DNA from: an uncultured Clostridium sp.
Lineage (GTDB): Bacteria; Bacillota; Clostridia; TANB77; CAG-508
NCBI GenBank assembly: GCA_948467875.1
Contig: CAOKFZ010000001.1
Span: 174,480 to 238,479 of the forward strand
Direction of reading: 5' to 3'
DNA: 64,000 bases
Shown: piece by piece, positions 54,189-63,076 of the stretch
Layout of the letters: every line of letters begins with the position of its first letter
How positions within the stretch are numbered: position 1 is the stretch's first letter
Notes under the pieces: model-generated
Database searches by the model: none
What the model saw: only the letters and a program-made list of their open reading frames with translations
Told to the model about the DNA's origin: nothing
Made by a program: the position numbers and the translations under genes

Positions 54189-57100
54189 TTATTTCTTCTT
54201 GCAAAATATATCATACAAAACTGGTACGAAAAACAAAGTAAGGACTGTCGCATATAACAATCCGCCAATGGCAACAATACCAAGTGGCTGCGTCATTTCT
54301 GCTCCGTCACCAATCCCAAGTGCCATCGAAAGTAAACCTAAAATCGTTGTCAAAGCAGTCATCAAAATTGGACGCAATCTCAACCTTCCTGTTTGTTGAA
54401 TTGCTTCCACACGTTCCATTCCCTGCTCTACCAATTGATTGATACAATCCACAAACACAATTCCATTATTAACTACAATACCTGCCAAAACCAAGAAACC
54501 TAACATCGCAATAATACTAATGGCTTGCCCTGTGAAAAACAATGCCAGTAAGCCTCCCATAAAAGCAAGTGGAATGGTAAACATCACAATAAACGGCAAT
54601 TTGAGTGACTGGAACTGTGCCACCATAATCAAATAAATAAACAAAATCGCAACCACAATCATGAGTAGCAAATCTTGCATATATTCCATAGTGCTATCTA
54701 GCTCGCCCTCTATTTTCACCGAATATCCATCAGGTGCTTCATATGTTTTTAACACATTTTCCACTTCTCTACTAACCATGGTTGCACTATATCCTTCTTT
54801 TATTGCACAACTTACAGTTACATAACGATTATTATTTTCTCTCATAATATTTTCTAAGCCTGTGTTATCTTCTAATGTAGCAATTTCTGACAATCGAATT
54901 GTTTTTTCTTCCTCGTCCTCTTTGACATCCAACTCAATATTCATTAAATTATCCGCATTAACAACATCATTATCCGCCTTTTTAATAATTACTTGATATT
55001 CTTTTTTGTCAATTTCCACTTCTGTACCTTCAATTTCAGTTTTAATTTGGCTTGCCACTGCGCTATACACTTGTGCCACTGTTAAATTATATTTCATGGC
55101 TTTGTTTTTATCCACATGAATTCGTTTTTCTTTACTTGCATTTTCTTGTGCGCCTTCAATCTCGCTAATTCCTTCAATCTCCGCCAATTTGCCTTCGATT
55201 TCTTGTGAAATTTGTTTCAATTGATCAATATCATTTCCCATAATTTGTGCAGAAATTCCGCTTGCCATCATAGCAGACATATCCATTTCAGACGTACTGA
55301 CCTCAATTTCAGCATTCAAATCCGCTGTTATCTCTTCTATTTTGCGAGCAATTTCCTCATTTGTCATACTTCTTTCTTCTCCCAAAATAAGGTACATACT
55401 AACACCTGTGCTACTAGAATTCATCATCGTAGAACCTGTGCTATTGTCAATTGCGCCAACTTTATCAATATCCGAAATTTCTAAAATCCTTGTCATCACG
55501 GTATCTGCCACATTTCGCGTTTCTTCAAAACTCGCTTCCTTTGGCATCGTAATCGAAATAGACATCTCATCACTTGCCACTTCTGGAATAAATTCAATCT
55601 CCATTTTGGTTGTCAAATACATACTGGTTCCCAACAAAACCACCACTAAAATAATCACAACTGGCTTGCCTTTCAAAGATAAACCTAATAATTTAGCATA
55701 AGCATTGCTCAAATGATTAATGAATTTATTTTCTTTATCTGTCACTTTATTTAGCAATTTTGACGCCATAGCTGGCACAACAGTAAGCGCCATAATCAAA
55801 CTTGCAATTAAGGAATACGCAATCGTCAGCCCAATATCTTGAAACAATTGTCTTGACATGCCTTGCACAAATACAATTGGCAAAAACACACAAATGGTTG
55901 TCAAGGTTGAGGCAATAATCGCACCAGTCACACTTTTGGCACCTTCCATGGCCGCCTCTTTAACATCTTTTCCTTCTTTTTTCAAACGATAAATATTTTC
56001 AATTACAACAATTGAATTATCCACCAACATACCGACACCCAATGCCAAACCAGACAAAGACATAATATTAATCGTAATGCCACTAAAATACATCATTGCA
56101 ATTGCAAACACCACGCTGACTGGAATGGACACTGCAACAATAATCGTTGGTCTCCATTCTTTCAAAAACAAAAACAACACGATAATTGCCAAGATTCCGC
56201 CAATAACCAAACTTTGCATCACAGAACCAATAATCATATCAATATAAATTCCTTGGTCCATTAAATTGGTAAAAGAGATATTGTCATATTTTTCCTCTAA
56301 ACTCGCTAATTTCTCCTGCACAGCGCTGGATACATCTTTTGTGGATGCTGTACTTTGTTTAGAAAAAGCAAGCACAATTCCGTTATTTCCATTCACTTTT
56401 GCATAAATATCAGCTCCATTATTAGAAACTTCAATATCAGCCAAATCTGAAAGTTTCACTTCCTCCAAATCTTTCATATCAAAATGAAACAAAACAAGAT
56501 TTTGAATTTCTTCCAAAGAACTAAATTTATCTCCAATCTTGACTGTAATATTTTCATTTACATAACCTGCTGGCATGGCAAAATTCTCTGCTGTCAAAAT
56601 TTGTGACACTAAATCAGTTGTAATAATTCCATCAATCGAAGCTTGCTCCAAAGCTTTGTCTCTCGCATCTTCAAATTGTTCCAAGCCTTGATCCAATTCT
56701 TTCTGGGCAATGTCAAGCTGTGTTTCTGCCTTTGTCGTTTCACTCACAAGCGTACTTTGTGCCACTTGCAGCAAGGAACTGGTCGAATCCAACTCTGCTT
56801 TTTTGCTATTGATTGTATTCGTCGCCTCACTCATTTGTGCCAAACCACTACCAATTTGCGCTAAACCTGAAGTCAATTGCTCTTTTCCAGCTACTACTTC
56901 TGCTTGTTTTTGAGTTATTTGCTCTAAGCCTGTTTGCAAAGCTATCAAGGTTTCATTTGACTGAATTCCTTTCATGACAATTTCCAATTGCGCTATTTGA
57001 TTTGTGACTTCATTTAACTCCAACAACTCTCCAGCTGTTATTTCTCCAGTTGTTTGTTTGGCTTCTAATTCCACTTTTCTCGTTTCTAATGCCGTCTTTT

Positions 57101-58031
57101 GAGCTTGCACTTCACTCATCTGACTATTGAACGCTGCCAAACCCGCTTCTAACTCTTGCTTTTTCGCATTTATTTCATTTTCCGCTGCCGTAATCTGTGC
57201 TAAATTCCCCTCTAATTCTGCTTTTGTTTGATTTAATTCTGTTTGCTTTGAGTTCAACTCAATTTCTGCTTTTGTAATTTCATTTCTACCACTTTCCACA
57301 GCTGCTATTCCATTCGCAATCTCCTGCGTTTTCTCAGTTTTTGTCGCTTCTAACTTCGATTTTCCTGAATTAATTTCTTTTTTGGCTTGATCCAAATCTT
57401 TCTTTTTATCAGCAAGTTCGCTACTTACACCTGCTAACATTTTATCATTAATTTGATTGATTTTATCTTGATTTAATTTGATAATCAACTCATTTTCAAT
57501 AGCTCCATAAGTATCAACTGAAGCAACTCCGTCCACTCTTTCCAGCTCCGGAACCAATGTAGTTTCCACAAATTCCGTAATTTGACTGCTATCTTCCCCT
57601 TCCATATCAACTGCACTCATCAAAACTGGCATCATATTGGGGTTAATTTGCATAACCGTTGGTGCTTGCACACCTTCTTCCAAATTCGCCTTCAGCACAT
57701 CCAACTTCTGACTAATTTCTATCATCACAGAATCCATATTGCTTTCGCCATTAAATTCCAAAAGCACCATCGAATAATTTTCTGAAGAAGTAGAAGTAAC
57801 ATTTTCAATATTGTTAATTCCCATCATGCCTTGCTCAATTGGCTTACTCACTGCTTCTTCCACCTTTTCTGGCGTTGCCCCTGGATAGGTTGTGATAATT
57901 GCAACATATGGCAATTCCATACTTGGCAGTAAGTCTGTGGTTAAGTTCATAAAAGAGATTATCCCTAAAACTAGGATAATTACAACTCCCACAAAAACTG
58001 TGTATGGCTTTTTTACACTAAAATTTGACAT
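54189..58031 (-). CDS. RND-family efflux protein with a coiled-coil insertion
   Basis: 1280 residues, about 240 more than typical AcrB/HAE1. TM helix 1 with PYTVFVGVVIILVLGIISFM; the porter loop TTYPGATPEKVEEAVSKPIEQ; the proton-relay helix MSLSGLALGVGMLVDNSIVVIENI (Asp residues). Residues 205-470 are a long coiled coil full of Gln, Glu, Lys and Ala (KKDLDQAKKEINSGKSKLEA and onward) inserted in the first outer loop. No MFP adaptor or outer-membrane gene is nearby, as expected in a Gram-positive cell. It may export lipids or antimicrobials, as SwrC of Bacillus does. The insertion could replace the adaptor. Confidence 0.92.
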   Translation of the reverse strand: MSNFSVKKPYTVFVGVVIILVLGIISFMNLTTDLLPSMELPYVAIITTYPGATPEKVEEAVSKPIEQGMMGINNIENVTSTSSENYSMVLLEFNGESNMDSVMIEISQKLDVLKANLEEGVQAPTVMQINPNMMPVLMSAVDMEGEDSSQITEFVETTLVPELERVDGVASVDTYGAIENELIIKLNQDKINQINDKMLAGVSSELADKKKDLDQAKKEINSGKSKLEATKTEKTQEIANGIAAVESGRNEITKAEIELNSKQTELNQTKAELEGNLAQITAAENEINAKKQELEAGLAAFNSQMSEVQAQKTALETRKVELEAKQTTGEITAGELLELNEVTNQIAQLEIVMKGIQSNETLIALQTGLEQITQKQAEVVAGKEQLTSGLAQIGSGLAQMSEATNTINSKKAELDSTSSLLQVAQSTLVSETTKAETQLDIAQKELDQGLEQFEDARDKALEQASIDGIITTDLVSQILTAENFAMPAGYVNENITVKIGDKFSSLEEIQNLVLFHFDMKDLEEVKLSDLADIEVSNNGADIYAKVNGNNGIVLAFSKQSTASTKDVSSAVQEKLASLEEKYDNISFTNLMDQGIYIDMIIGSVMQSLVIGGILAIIVLFLFLKEWRPTIIVAVSIPVSVVFAIAMMYFSGITINIMSLSGLALGVGMLVDNSIVVIENIYRLKKEGKDVKEAAMEGAKSVTGAIIASTLTTICVFLPIVFVQGMSRQLFQDIGLTIAYSLIASLIMALTVVPAMASKLLNKVTDKENKFINHLSNAYAKLLGLSLKGKPVVIILVVVLLGTSMYLTTKMEIEFIPEVASDEMSISITMPKEASFEETRNVADTVMTRILEISDIDKVGAIDNSTGSTMMNSSSTGVSMYLILGEERSMTNEEIARKIEEITADLNAEIEVSTSEMDMSAMMASGISAQIMGNDIDQLKQISQEIEGKLAEIEGISEIEGAQENASKEKRIHVDKNKAMKYNLTVAQVYSAVASQIKTEIEGTEVEIDKKEYQVIIKKADNDVVNADNLMNIELDVKEDEEEKTIRLSEIATLEDNTGLENIMRENNNRYVTVSCAIKEGYSATMVSREVENVLKTYEAPDGYSVKIEGELDSTMEYMQDLLLMIVVAILFIYLIMVAQFQSLKLPFIVMFTIPLAFMGGLLALFFTGQAISIIAMLGFLVLAGIVVNNGIVFVDCINQLVEQGMERVEAIQQTGRLRLRPILMTALTTILGLLSMALGIGDGAEMTQPLGIVAIGGLLYATVLTLFFVPVLYDIFCKKK

Positions 58032-58115
58032 TTCAACATCCCTCCGATTTTTTCAGATTATTTGATTATATCACATTTTTCCAAGTATTTCAAGTGTTTA
58101 TGCGTAAAATAAAGA

Positions 58116-58153
58116 AATACTATAGCGCATAAATCTCACCGCACTATAGTATT
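58116..58153 (-). terminator. Terminator after the orphan at 58189
   Basis: AATACTATAG (58116-58125) pairs perfectly with CTATAGTATT (58144-58153), followed by a T-rich stretch on the minus strand. Confidence 0.75.
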
Positions 58154-58188
58154 CCCGTAAAGCTACCTTTGTTCTCTTCCTCTAATTT

Positions 58189-58605
58189 TTAGAAATCTGG
58201 CATGCCACTCCTTGCATATTCCAAAAGTTCTACCACTGAAATATCCAGCACATCGTCACAACGGCCATCTTCATAAATTTGAAAAATTTCTTTTACAGAA
58301 GTAAGAAAATCGGCTGTTTCTTCATCATGCCGATCCCATACTTCATCTTCTACAATGCATGGATCCACATATTCTGTTAACATTGCAAAATAAACAATGG
58401 TTTCCATGCGTAACTCTGCTGGAATTTGAGAAACACACAAATCTAAATGTAAACAATGATCTTCAAAAAATTCTTCCATAGTCTCAAAATCAAAATCAGC
58501 CGCAATTCGCTCCATCTGCTGCTCAGTTGCTACTCGACACACGTCCCGGCTTGGGACCTTTTCGAATTCCTTAAGTAAAGATTCTAAAGCTTTTTGTCCA
58601 GTCAT
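58189..58605 (-). CDS. Orphan acidic protein, unknown; two in-frame CGG codons
   Basis: 138 residues, acidic, soluble, helix-rich (LESLLKEFEKV, then MERIAADFDFETMEEFFEDH, then VSQIPAELRMETIVYFAMLTEYVDP). I do not recognise a family. Codons 20 and 92 are CGG (58548 and 58332), giving VPSRDVC and VWDRHDEE as arginine; a +1 skip at the first would stop it within a few codons. Base use is more GC-rich than its neighbours. It has a consensus promoter almost identical to that of the orphan at 19315. These signs suit a gene gained from a relative with normal CGG. The start is 58605, eight bases after AAAGGAG. Confidence 0.6.
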   Translation of the reverse strand: MTGQKALESLLKEFEKVPSRDVCRVATEQQMERIAADFDFETMEEFFEDHCLHLDLCVSQIPAELRMETIVYFAMLTEYVDPCIVEDEVWDRHDEETADFLTSVKEIFQIYEDGRCDDVLDISVVELLEYARSGMPDF

Positions 58606-58679
58606 TTCCATTCTCCTTTTGTTTTATTTAAACCGCCTTAGATTTTAGGAAGAGAACTTCTAATCCAGTTTATAATTAT

Positions 58680-58708
58680 ATTATATCATATTTTACATAA
58701 TTTGTCAA
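58680..58708 (-). promoter_or_regulatory. Consensus promoter of the orphan at 58189
   Basis: TTGACA (58708-58703), 17-bp spacer, TATAAT (58685-58680). See the twin at 19924-19952. Confidence 0.85.
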
Positions 58709-58743
58709 CAAAAAACACCTAAATCCTTTTGAACTTAAGTGTT
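58709..58743 (-). terminator. Terminator after rplS
   Basis: AACACCTAA (58714-58722) pairs with TTAAGTGTT (58735-58743) with one G-U pair; T run on the minus strand. It abuts the -35 box of the orphan's promoter. Confidence 0.7.
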
Positions 58744-58754
58744 TCTAAATTTCA

Positions 58755-59306
58755 TTATTCTGCTTTTTTATCTTCTTCAGAAGCTGTTTCAGCATTTTCT
58801 ACTGGTTTGATTTCTTCTTTTGCAGGCTCTGTTTTAGGTGCCTCTGTTGCAGTTTCAATCGTTTCTTCTACAACTGGAACTGGTTCTTCTAAAGCCTTTT
58901 CTACTTCAACTGTCTCTGGCACAACATCTTCTTTTACTGTAATTTCCTTTGTCTCAATTCTTGCACCAACTTGCTCTTTTGTCTTAGCAGCCTTACCAAC
59001 TCTGTCTCTCAAGTAATACAATTTAGCTCTTCTTGCTTTACCAACTCTGGTCACTTCGATTTTTTCAATTCTTGGTGAATGCACTAAAAATGTTTTTTCC
59101 ACACCAACACCATAAGAAATCTTTCTTACTGTAAATGTAGCATTTACGCCTCCACCTTGTTTCTTAATAATAATTCCTTCAAAAACCTGAATTCTTTCGC
59201 GGTTTCCTTCTTTTACTCTCACATGAACTCGAACTGTATTACCAATTTTAAGTTCAGGAATTTTATTCTTCATTTGCTCATGTTCAATTGATTTTAAAAT
59301 ATCCAT
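58755..59306 (-). CDS. rplS: 50S ribosomal protein L19 with acidic tail
   Basis: 183 residues; usual L19 is about 115. The core (1-113) is standard: [71 protein letters not shown] tail of about 70 residues follows, rich in Glu, Val, Pro and Ala ([20 protein letters not shown]), likely disordered and lineage-specific. It lies at the end of the trmD operon. Start 59306 follows GGAGG. Confidence 0.95.
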   Translation of the reverse strand: MDILKSIEHEQMKNKIPELKIGNTVRVHVRVKEGNRERIQVFEGIIIKKQGGGVNATFTVRKISYGVGVEKTFLVHSPRIEKIEVTRVGKARRAKLYYLRDRVGKAAKTKEQVGARIETKEITVKEDVVPETVEVEKALEEPVPVVEETIETATEAPKTEPAKEEIKPVENAETASEEDKKAE

Positions 59307-59307
59307 T

Positions 59308-60037
59308 TTAATCCTCCTTCTTTCCCATTTCAAAATCTTCTAAAATTTGTTTGTCTTCCTCTTGCCATTCTATTTTTTTCAATAAATCTGGTCTTTTTTG
59401 CAAAGTCCTTTTCAAAGCCTCTTGCCTTCGCCATTTTCTAATATTTTCATGATGCCCTGACAGCAAAATCTCTGGCACTTGCTTGCCTTCAAAAATTTCT
59501 GGTCTCGTATATTGTGGATACTCCAAAAGTCCATTTGAAAATGTTTCTTCCTCTGTCGAACCTTCTGACAAAACACCTTCCACATAGCGTGAAACAGCAT
59601 CAATCAGTACCATCGCAGGAAGTTCTCCGACCTGTCAAAACATAATCTCCAATTGAAATTTCTTCATCCACAATTTCGTCAATCACTCTTTGGTCAACTC
59701 CCTCATAATGCCCACACAAAAGTATCAAATGCTGCTCTTTCGCCAATTCCAAAACTTTCTCTTGAGTTAATGTTTCCCCTTGTGGAGACAGATAAATTAC
59801 TTTCGACTTTTCTGTTTTTACAGAATGATAACTATCCCAGACAACATCTGGTCGAATCAGCATTCCTGCCCCTCCACCATAAACAGTATCATCCACTTTT
59901 TTATGTTTATCTTTAGAAAAATCCCTCATATTCATTGGATGAATCTCAATTAAATTTTTATCAATTGCCCTTCCAATCACGCTTTCTCGCATGATTTGGA
60001 ACATTTCTGGAAACAATGTTAAAACATCAAACTTCAT
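59308..60037 (-). CDS. trmD: tRNA (guanine-N1)-methyltransferase TrmD, read through a CGGA +1 site
   Basis: 242 residues after the skip. TrmD methylates G37 of tRNAs with G36, which itself prevents +1 frameshifting, so its own frameshift is notable. Codons 1-136 give [67 protein letters not shown] is skipped at 59629 to give [25 protein letters not shown], the conserved knot motif. The rest has [35 protein letters not shown]. It is between rimM and rplS, as usual. Confidence 0.95.
59626..59629 (-). other. CGGA +1 frameshift site in trmD
   Basis: Codon 137 is CGG after GGT. Skipping C gives L-T-G-G-E-L-P-A. Both glycines are conserved. Confidence 0.93.
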
Positions 60038-60038
60038 T

Positions 60039-60554
60039 CTACAAACCTTCTAATCCTTCGATTAAATGAACGGTTATTCTACCTTCTTCCAAATTGGTTT
60101 CTTGGATCACTTCCTTAATTCCCGGAAGCAATCTTTGCTTTCCCAAATCGTCTTTGACAACATAAATATCATTGGCACCAGTCGAATAAATATCATCCAC
60201 TTTTCCCAAAAGCTCGCCTTCGTCTGTATAAACAGCCAGCCCAATTAAATCAGCAATATAATAAACACCTTCTGGCAATTCGCTCAAATCAGACCTTTTC
60301 ACTAGCAAATACATATCTCTTAAAGTTTCTGCCTCATCAATCGAATCACAATCTTTCAACTTCAAAATCACTTGATTTTTGCCATAGCTAACTTTTTCAA
60401 TTTGCTTTTCAATCATTTCTGTTTTTCGTCTTAGATAAATTTTATCTAATGTTTCGAACACACTATCGTCTTCCGCAAATGAATTCAGTTTGACTTCGCC
60501 CTTCAAGCCCTTCGTATTCACAATCTGACCTAATTCCAAATAATCTTTTTTCAT
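60039..60554 (-). CDS. rimM: Ribosome maturation factor RimM
   Basis: 171 residues. RimM helps 16S processing with S19. N-terminal LELGQIVNTKGLKGEVKLNSFAED; PRC-barrel domain from about 95 with YYIADLIGLAVYTDEGELLGKVDDIYSTGANDIYVV and the end LLPGIKEVIQETNLEEGRITVHLIEGL. I use ATG 60554; the longer frame begins inside khpA. No ribosome site stands out, so it is probably coupled to khpA. Confidence 0.92.
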   Translation of the reverse strand: MKKDYLELGQIVNTKGLKGEVKLNSFAEDDSVFETLDKIYLRRKTEMIEKQIEKVSYGKNQVILKLKDCDSIDEAETLRDMYLLVKRSDLSELPEGVYYIADLIGLAVYTDEGELLGKVDDIYSTGANDIYVVKDDLGKQRLLPGIKEVIQETNLEEGRITVHLIEGLEGL

Positions 60555-60558
60555 ACTT

Positions 60559-60789
60559 TTAACCAACAAATTCTACATTAATTTTTTTATGTTCTCTGCT
60601 TGCCACAGACTTCATCACATTTCGGATTGACTTCGCCATTTTGCCTTGTTTGCCAATGACTTGCCCCATATCAGTTTGTGCCACTTTCACAGACAAAACC
60701 AACATTTGACCCACTGTCTTCTCCTCCACTGATACTTCTTCTTTATTGTCCACCAATCCTTTTATGATTATTTCCAACAACTCTTTCAT
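60559..60789 (-). CDS. khpA: KhpA, KH-domain RNA-binding protein
   Basis: 76 residues, one KH domain with QTDMGQVIGKQGKMAKSIRNVMKS (GxxG loop: GKQG). It binds many small RNAs with KhpB. The start at 60789 is placed nine bases after AGAAGG. Standard place between rpsP and rimM. Confidence 0.93.
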   Translation of the reverse strand: MKELLEIIIKGLVDNKEEVSVEEKTVGQMLVLSVKVAQTDMGQVIGKQGKMAKSIRNVMKSVASREHKKINVEFVG

Positions 60790-60810
60790 AACACACATAC
60801 CTTCTTCCCA

Positions 60811-61047
60811 TTATTTTGCAGCTTTTGCAATCAATGCTTTTACTGTTTCAGTTGGTTGTGCACCATTTTTTATCCAAGTTGCTACTTTTTCCTTATCTAA
60901 AACAATTGTAGATGGCTTTGTCATAGGGTCATAAGTTCCAATTTGTTCAATAATTTTTCCATCTCTTGGAGATTTTGAATCAGCTACTACTACATGATAG
61001 AAAGGAGCCTTTTTCTTTCCCACTCTTTGCAATCTTATTTTTACCAT
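60811..61047 (-). CDS. rpsP: 30S ribosomal protein S16
   Basis: 78 residues: [20 protein letters not shown] and [20 protein letters not shown], full S16. Starts after GGGGGTG. In the conserved ffh-rpsP-khpA order. Confidence 0.97.
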   Translation of the reverse strand: MVKIRLQRVGKKKAPFYHVVVADSKSPRDGKIIEQIGTYDPMTKPSTIVLDKEKVATWIKNGAQPTETVKALIAKAAK

Positions 61048-61130
61048 TTTTTCACCCCCTGTAAAATATTAATATATATTAAATTATTTGCAAAATCTAA
61101 GACTTTATCGCAAACAATTTATTGACAAAA

Positions 61131-62510
61131 TTATTGTAATTTATCGATATCATCAAAATTTTCTAAGTCCAAATCCTTTGGGTTAATCTTCATTTGACGC
61201 ATCATATTTTTCATCTTTTTTGGCGATTTCAAATTTTTCATCATACTTTGTGTCATTTCAAAAGTTTTCATAAATTTATTCAGCTGTTGCACCGTTGTTC
61301 CACTTCCTTTTGCAATTCGCATTCTGCGACTGCCATTGAGCACTTTTGGATTACGCCTCTCCTCTTTCGTCATGGAACAAATCATTGCTTCAATTCTTGC
61401 CAATTCTTTATCATCAATTTCCACATTTGACAACTGATTTCCAACTCCTGGAAGCATTTTCAAAATCGACGAAAACGACCCCATTTTTTTCATCTGCCTA
61501 AGCTGCGCCAAATAATCATCCAAATCAAATTTATTTTTTTTGATGCTTTTTTCTAATTTTTCCGCTTCGCTTAAATCGAAACTTTCCTCCGCTTTTTCAA
61601 TAATGGAAAGAACATCCCCCATTCCCAAAATTCTTGATGCCATTCTCTCTGGATGGAACTCCTCCATATCGCTCAACTTCTCGCCAGTTGCAATATACTT
61701 AATCGGTTTTCCTGTTACTTTTTTAACAGACAGCGCCGCTCCACCTCTGGTGTCGCCATCTAACTTCGTCAAAACAATGCCATCAATGCCAACTTCGTTA
61801 TTAAATGTTTCTGCAATATTTACCGCATCTTGACCAATCATAGAATCCACGACTAGCAAAATTTCATGCGGTTTCACACTTTTTTTGACATCCTTCAATT
61901 CCTGCATTAAAGCCTCATCAATCTGCAAACGACCCGCTGTATCCAAAATTACAACATCATGCAATTTCGAAATGGCAACTGACAATGCTTGTTTCGCAAT
62001 CAAATTGACATCTTTGGTTGTCTCATTTGCGTAAACAGGAATATCGAGTTGTTTGCCAACCACTTGCAACTGCTTAATAGCAGCTGGTCTGTAAACGTCA
62101 CAAGCAACTAACAATGGCTTCTTTCCTTGCTTTCTGACTAAATTCGCCAACTTTCCAGCAGTGGTTGTTTTACCTGAACCTTGCAAGCCAACCAACATAA
62201 TCACAGTTGGTGGATTTGGTGTAAAATTCAGTTTCGCATCTTCGCCACCTAATAATTCGACCAATTCGTCTTTTACAATTTTAATGACTTGTTGTCCTGG
62301 TGTCAAAGAGTTCAAAACATCTTGCCCTAAGGATTTTTCTTCAATCACTTTTACAAAATCTTTGACGATTTTATAATTCACATCAGCTTCCAACAACGCA
62401 AGTTTTACTTCTCTTGTGACTTCTTTTAAATCATTTTCCGTAATTCTTGCTTTTCCCTTTAGCTTTCTCGTTATTTCCTGTAATCTAGAAGATAATCCTT
62501 CAAACGCCAT
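61131..62510 (-). CDS. ffh: Signal recognition particle GTPase
   Basis: 459 residues. Ffh binds signal sequences and the SRP RNA. N domain 1-90; G domain with MLVGLQGSGKTTTAGKLANL (P-loop), VACDVYRPAAIKQL, LDTAGRLQIDEALMQEL, LTKLDGDTRGGAAL; C-terminal M domain is methionine-rich (MTQSMMKNLKSPKKMKNMMRQM-type ending). In one frame with intact Walker A written without an inserted C. Start after AAAGGATAGG. Confidence 0.97.
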   Translation of the reverse strand: MAFEGLSSRLQEITRKLKGKARITENDLKEVTREVKLALLEADVNYKIVKDFVKVIEEKSLGQDVLNSLTPGQQVIKIVKDELVELLGGEDAKLNFTPNPPTVIMLVGLQGSGKTTTAGKLANLVRKQGKKPLLVACDVYRPAAIKQLQVVGKQLDIPVYANETTKDVNLIAKQALSVAISKLHDVVILDTAGRLQIDEALMQELKDVKKSVKPHEILLVVDSMIGQDAVNIAETFNNEVGIDGIVLTKLDGDTRGGAALSVKKVTGKPIKYIATGEKLSDMEEFHPERMASRILGMGDVLSIIEKAEESFDLSEAEKLEKSIKKNKFDLDDYLAQLRQMKKMGSFSSILKMLPGVGNQLSNVEIDDKELARIEAMICSMTKEERRNPKVLNGSRRMRIAKGSGTTVQQLNKFMKTFEMTQSMMKNLKSPKKMKNMMRQMKINPKDLDLENFDDIDKLQ

Positions 62511-62538
62511 CTCAAAAAACCTATCCTTTCGTTTCCAT

Positions 62539-62892
62539 TTAAACCAAACAATTTAGCTTATTTTTCACATCCTCAAGAACATTTGCAATTTCATTATCTG
62601 TTGAATTCTCTGTCAAACTGTTAATTTCTGACAAAATTACTGCAATTTGTTCTTCTTGCATTTTATTTTTCTTCATGATTCCTAACTTTTCTTCAAAATT
62701 GAAAAGTTTCCTTTCCCCTTTCTTCAAATTATCTCTCACAGCCTGCCTCGTAATATTCTCATTTTCCGCGATTTCTGCTAAAGATAAATCGTTATTATAG
62801 TAGTCATTTAGCAAATCATATTGTTTTTGTGTCAATAATCTGCCGTAAATTTCTAATAAAATACTTATTTTGATACTCATTTCTGGCTCCAT
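62539..62892 (-). CDS. ylxM: YlxM, putative helix-turn-helix SRP-linked protein
   Basis: 117 residues. A sigma-70 region 4-like HTH: YNNDLSLAEIAENENITRQAVRDNLKKGERKL (residues 38-69). It is next to ffh in most Bacillota and stimulates the SRP GTPase in some. It starts behind AAGGAG. The usual ftsY neighbour is not in this window. Confidence 0.92.
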   Translation of the reverse strand: MEPEMSIKISILLEIYGRLLTQKQYDLLNDYYNNDLSLAEIAENENITRQAVRDNLKKGERKLFNFEEKLGIMKKNKMQEEQIAVILSEINSLTENSTDNEIANVLEDVKNKLNCLV

Positions 62893-63003
62893 GACTACTC
62901 CTTATTTAAGTGTAATGCTATTATACTTTACACCATTTTTGGCCATTTGTCAAGAGGTTTCGGAAAAATTTTCTATAAAATCCTATATTCAAAAATGGAT
63001 AAA

Positions 63004-63023
63004 GGGCGCAGTCTCCTGCGCCC
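63004..63023 (-). terminator. GC-rich hairpin after the surface protein
   Basis: GGGCGCAG (63004-63011) pairs perfectly with CTGCGCCC (63016-63023), four-base loop. The T run is short, so termination is likely but not proven. Confidence 0.55.
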
Positions 63024-63076
63024 CCCTACAAAAAATTCACACAATTTTCACAATTCTGTCTATAGAAAACATAATT

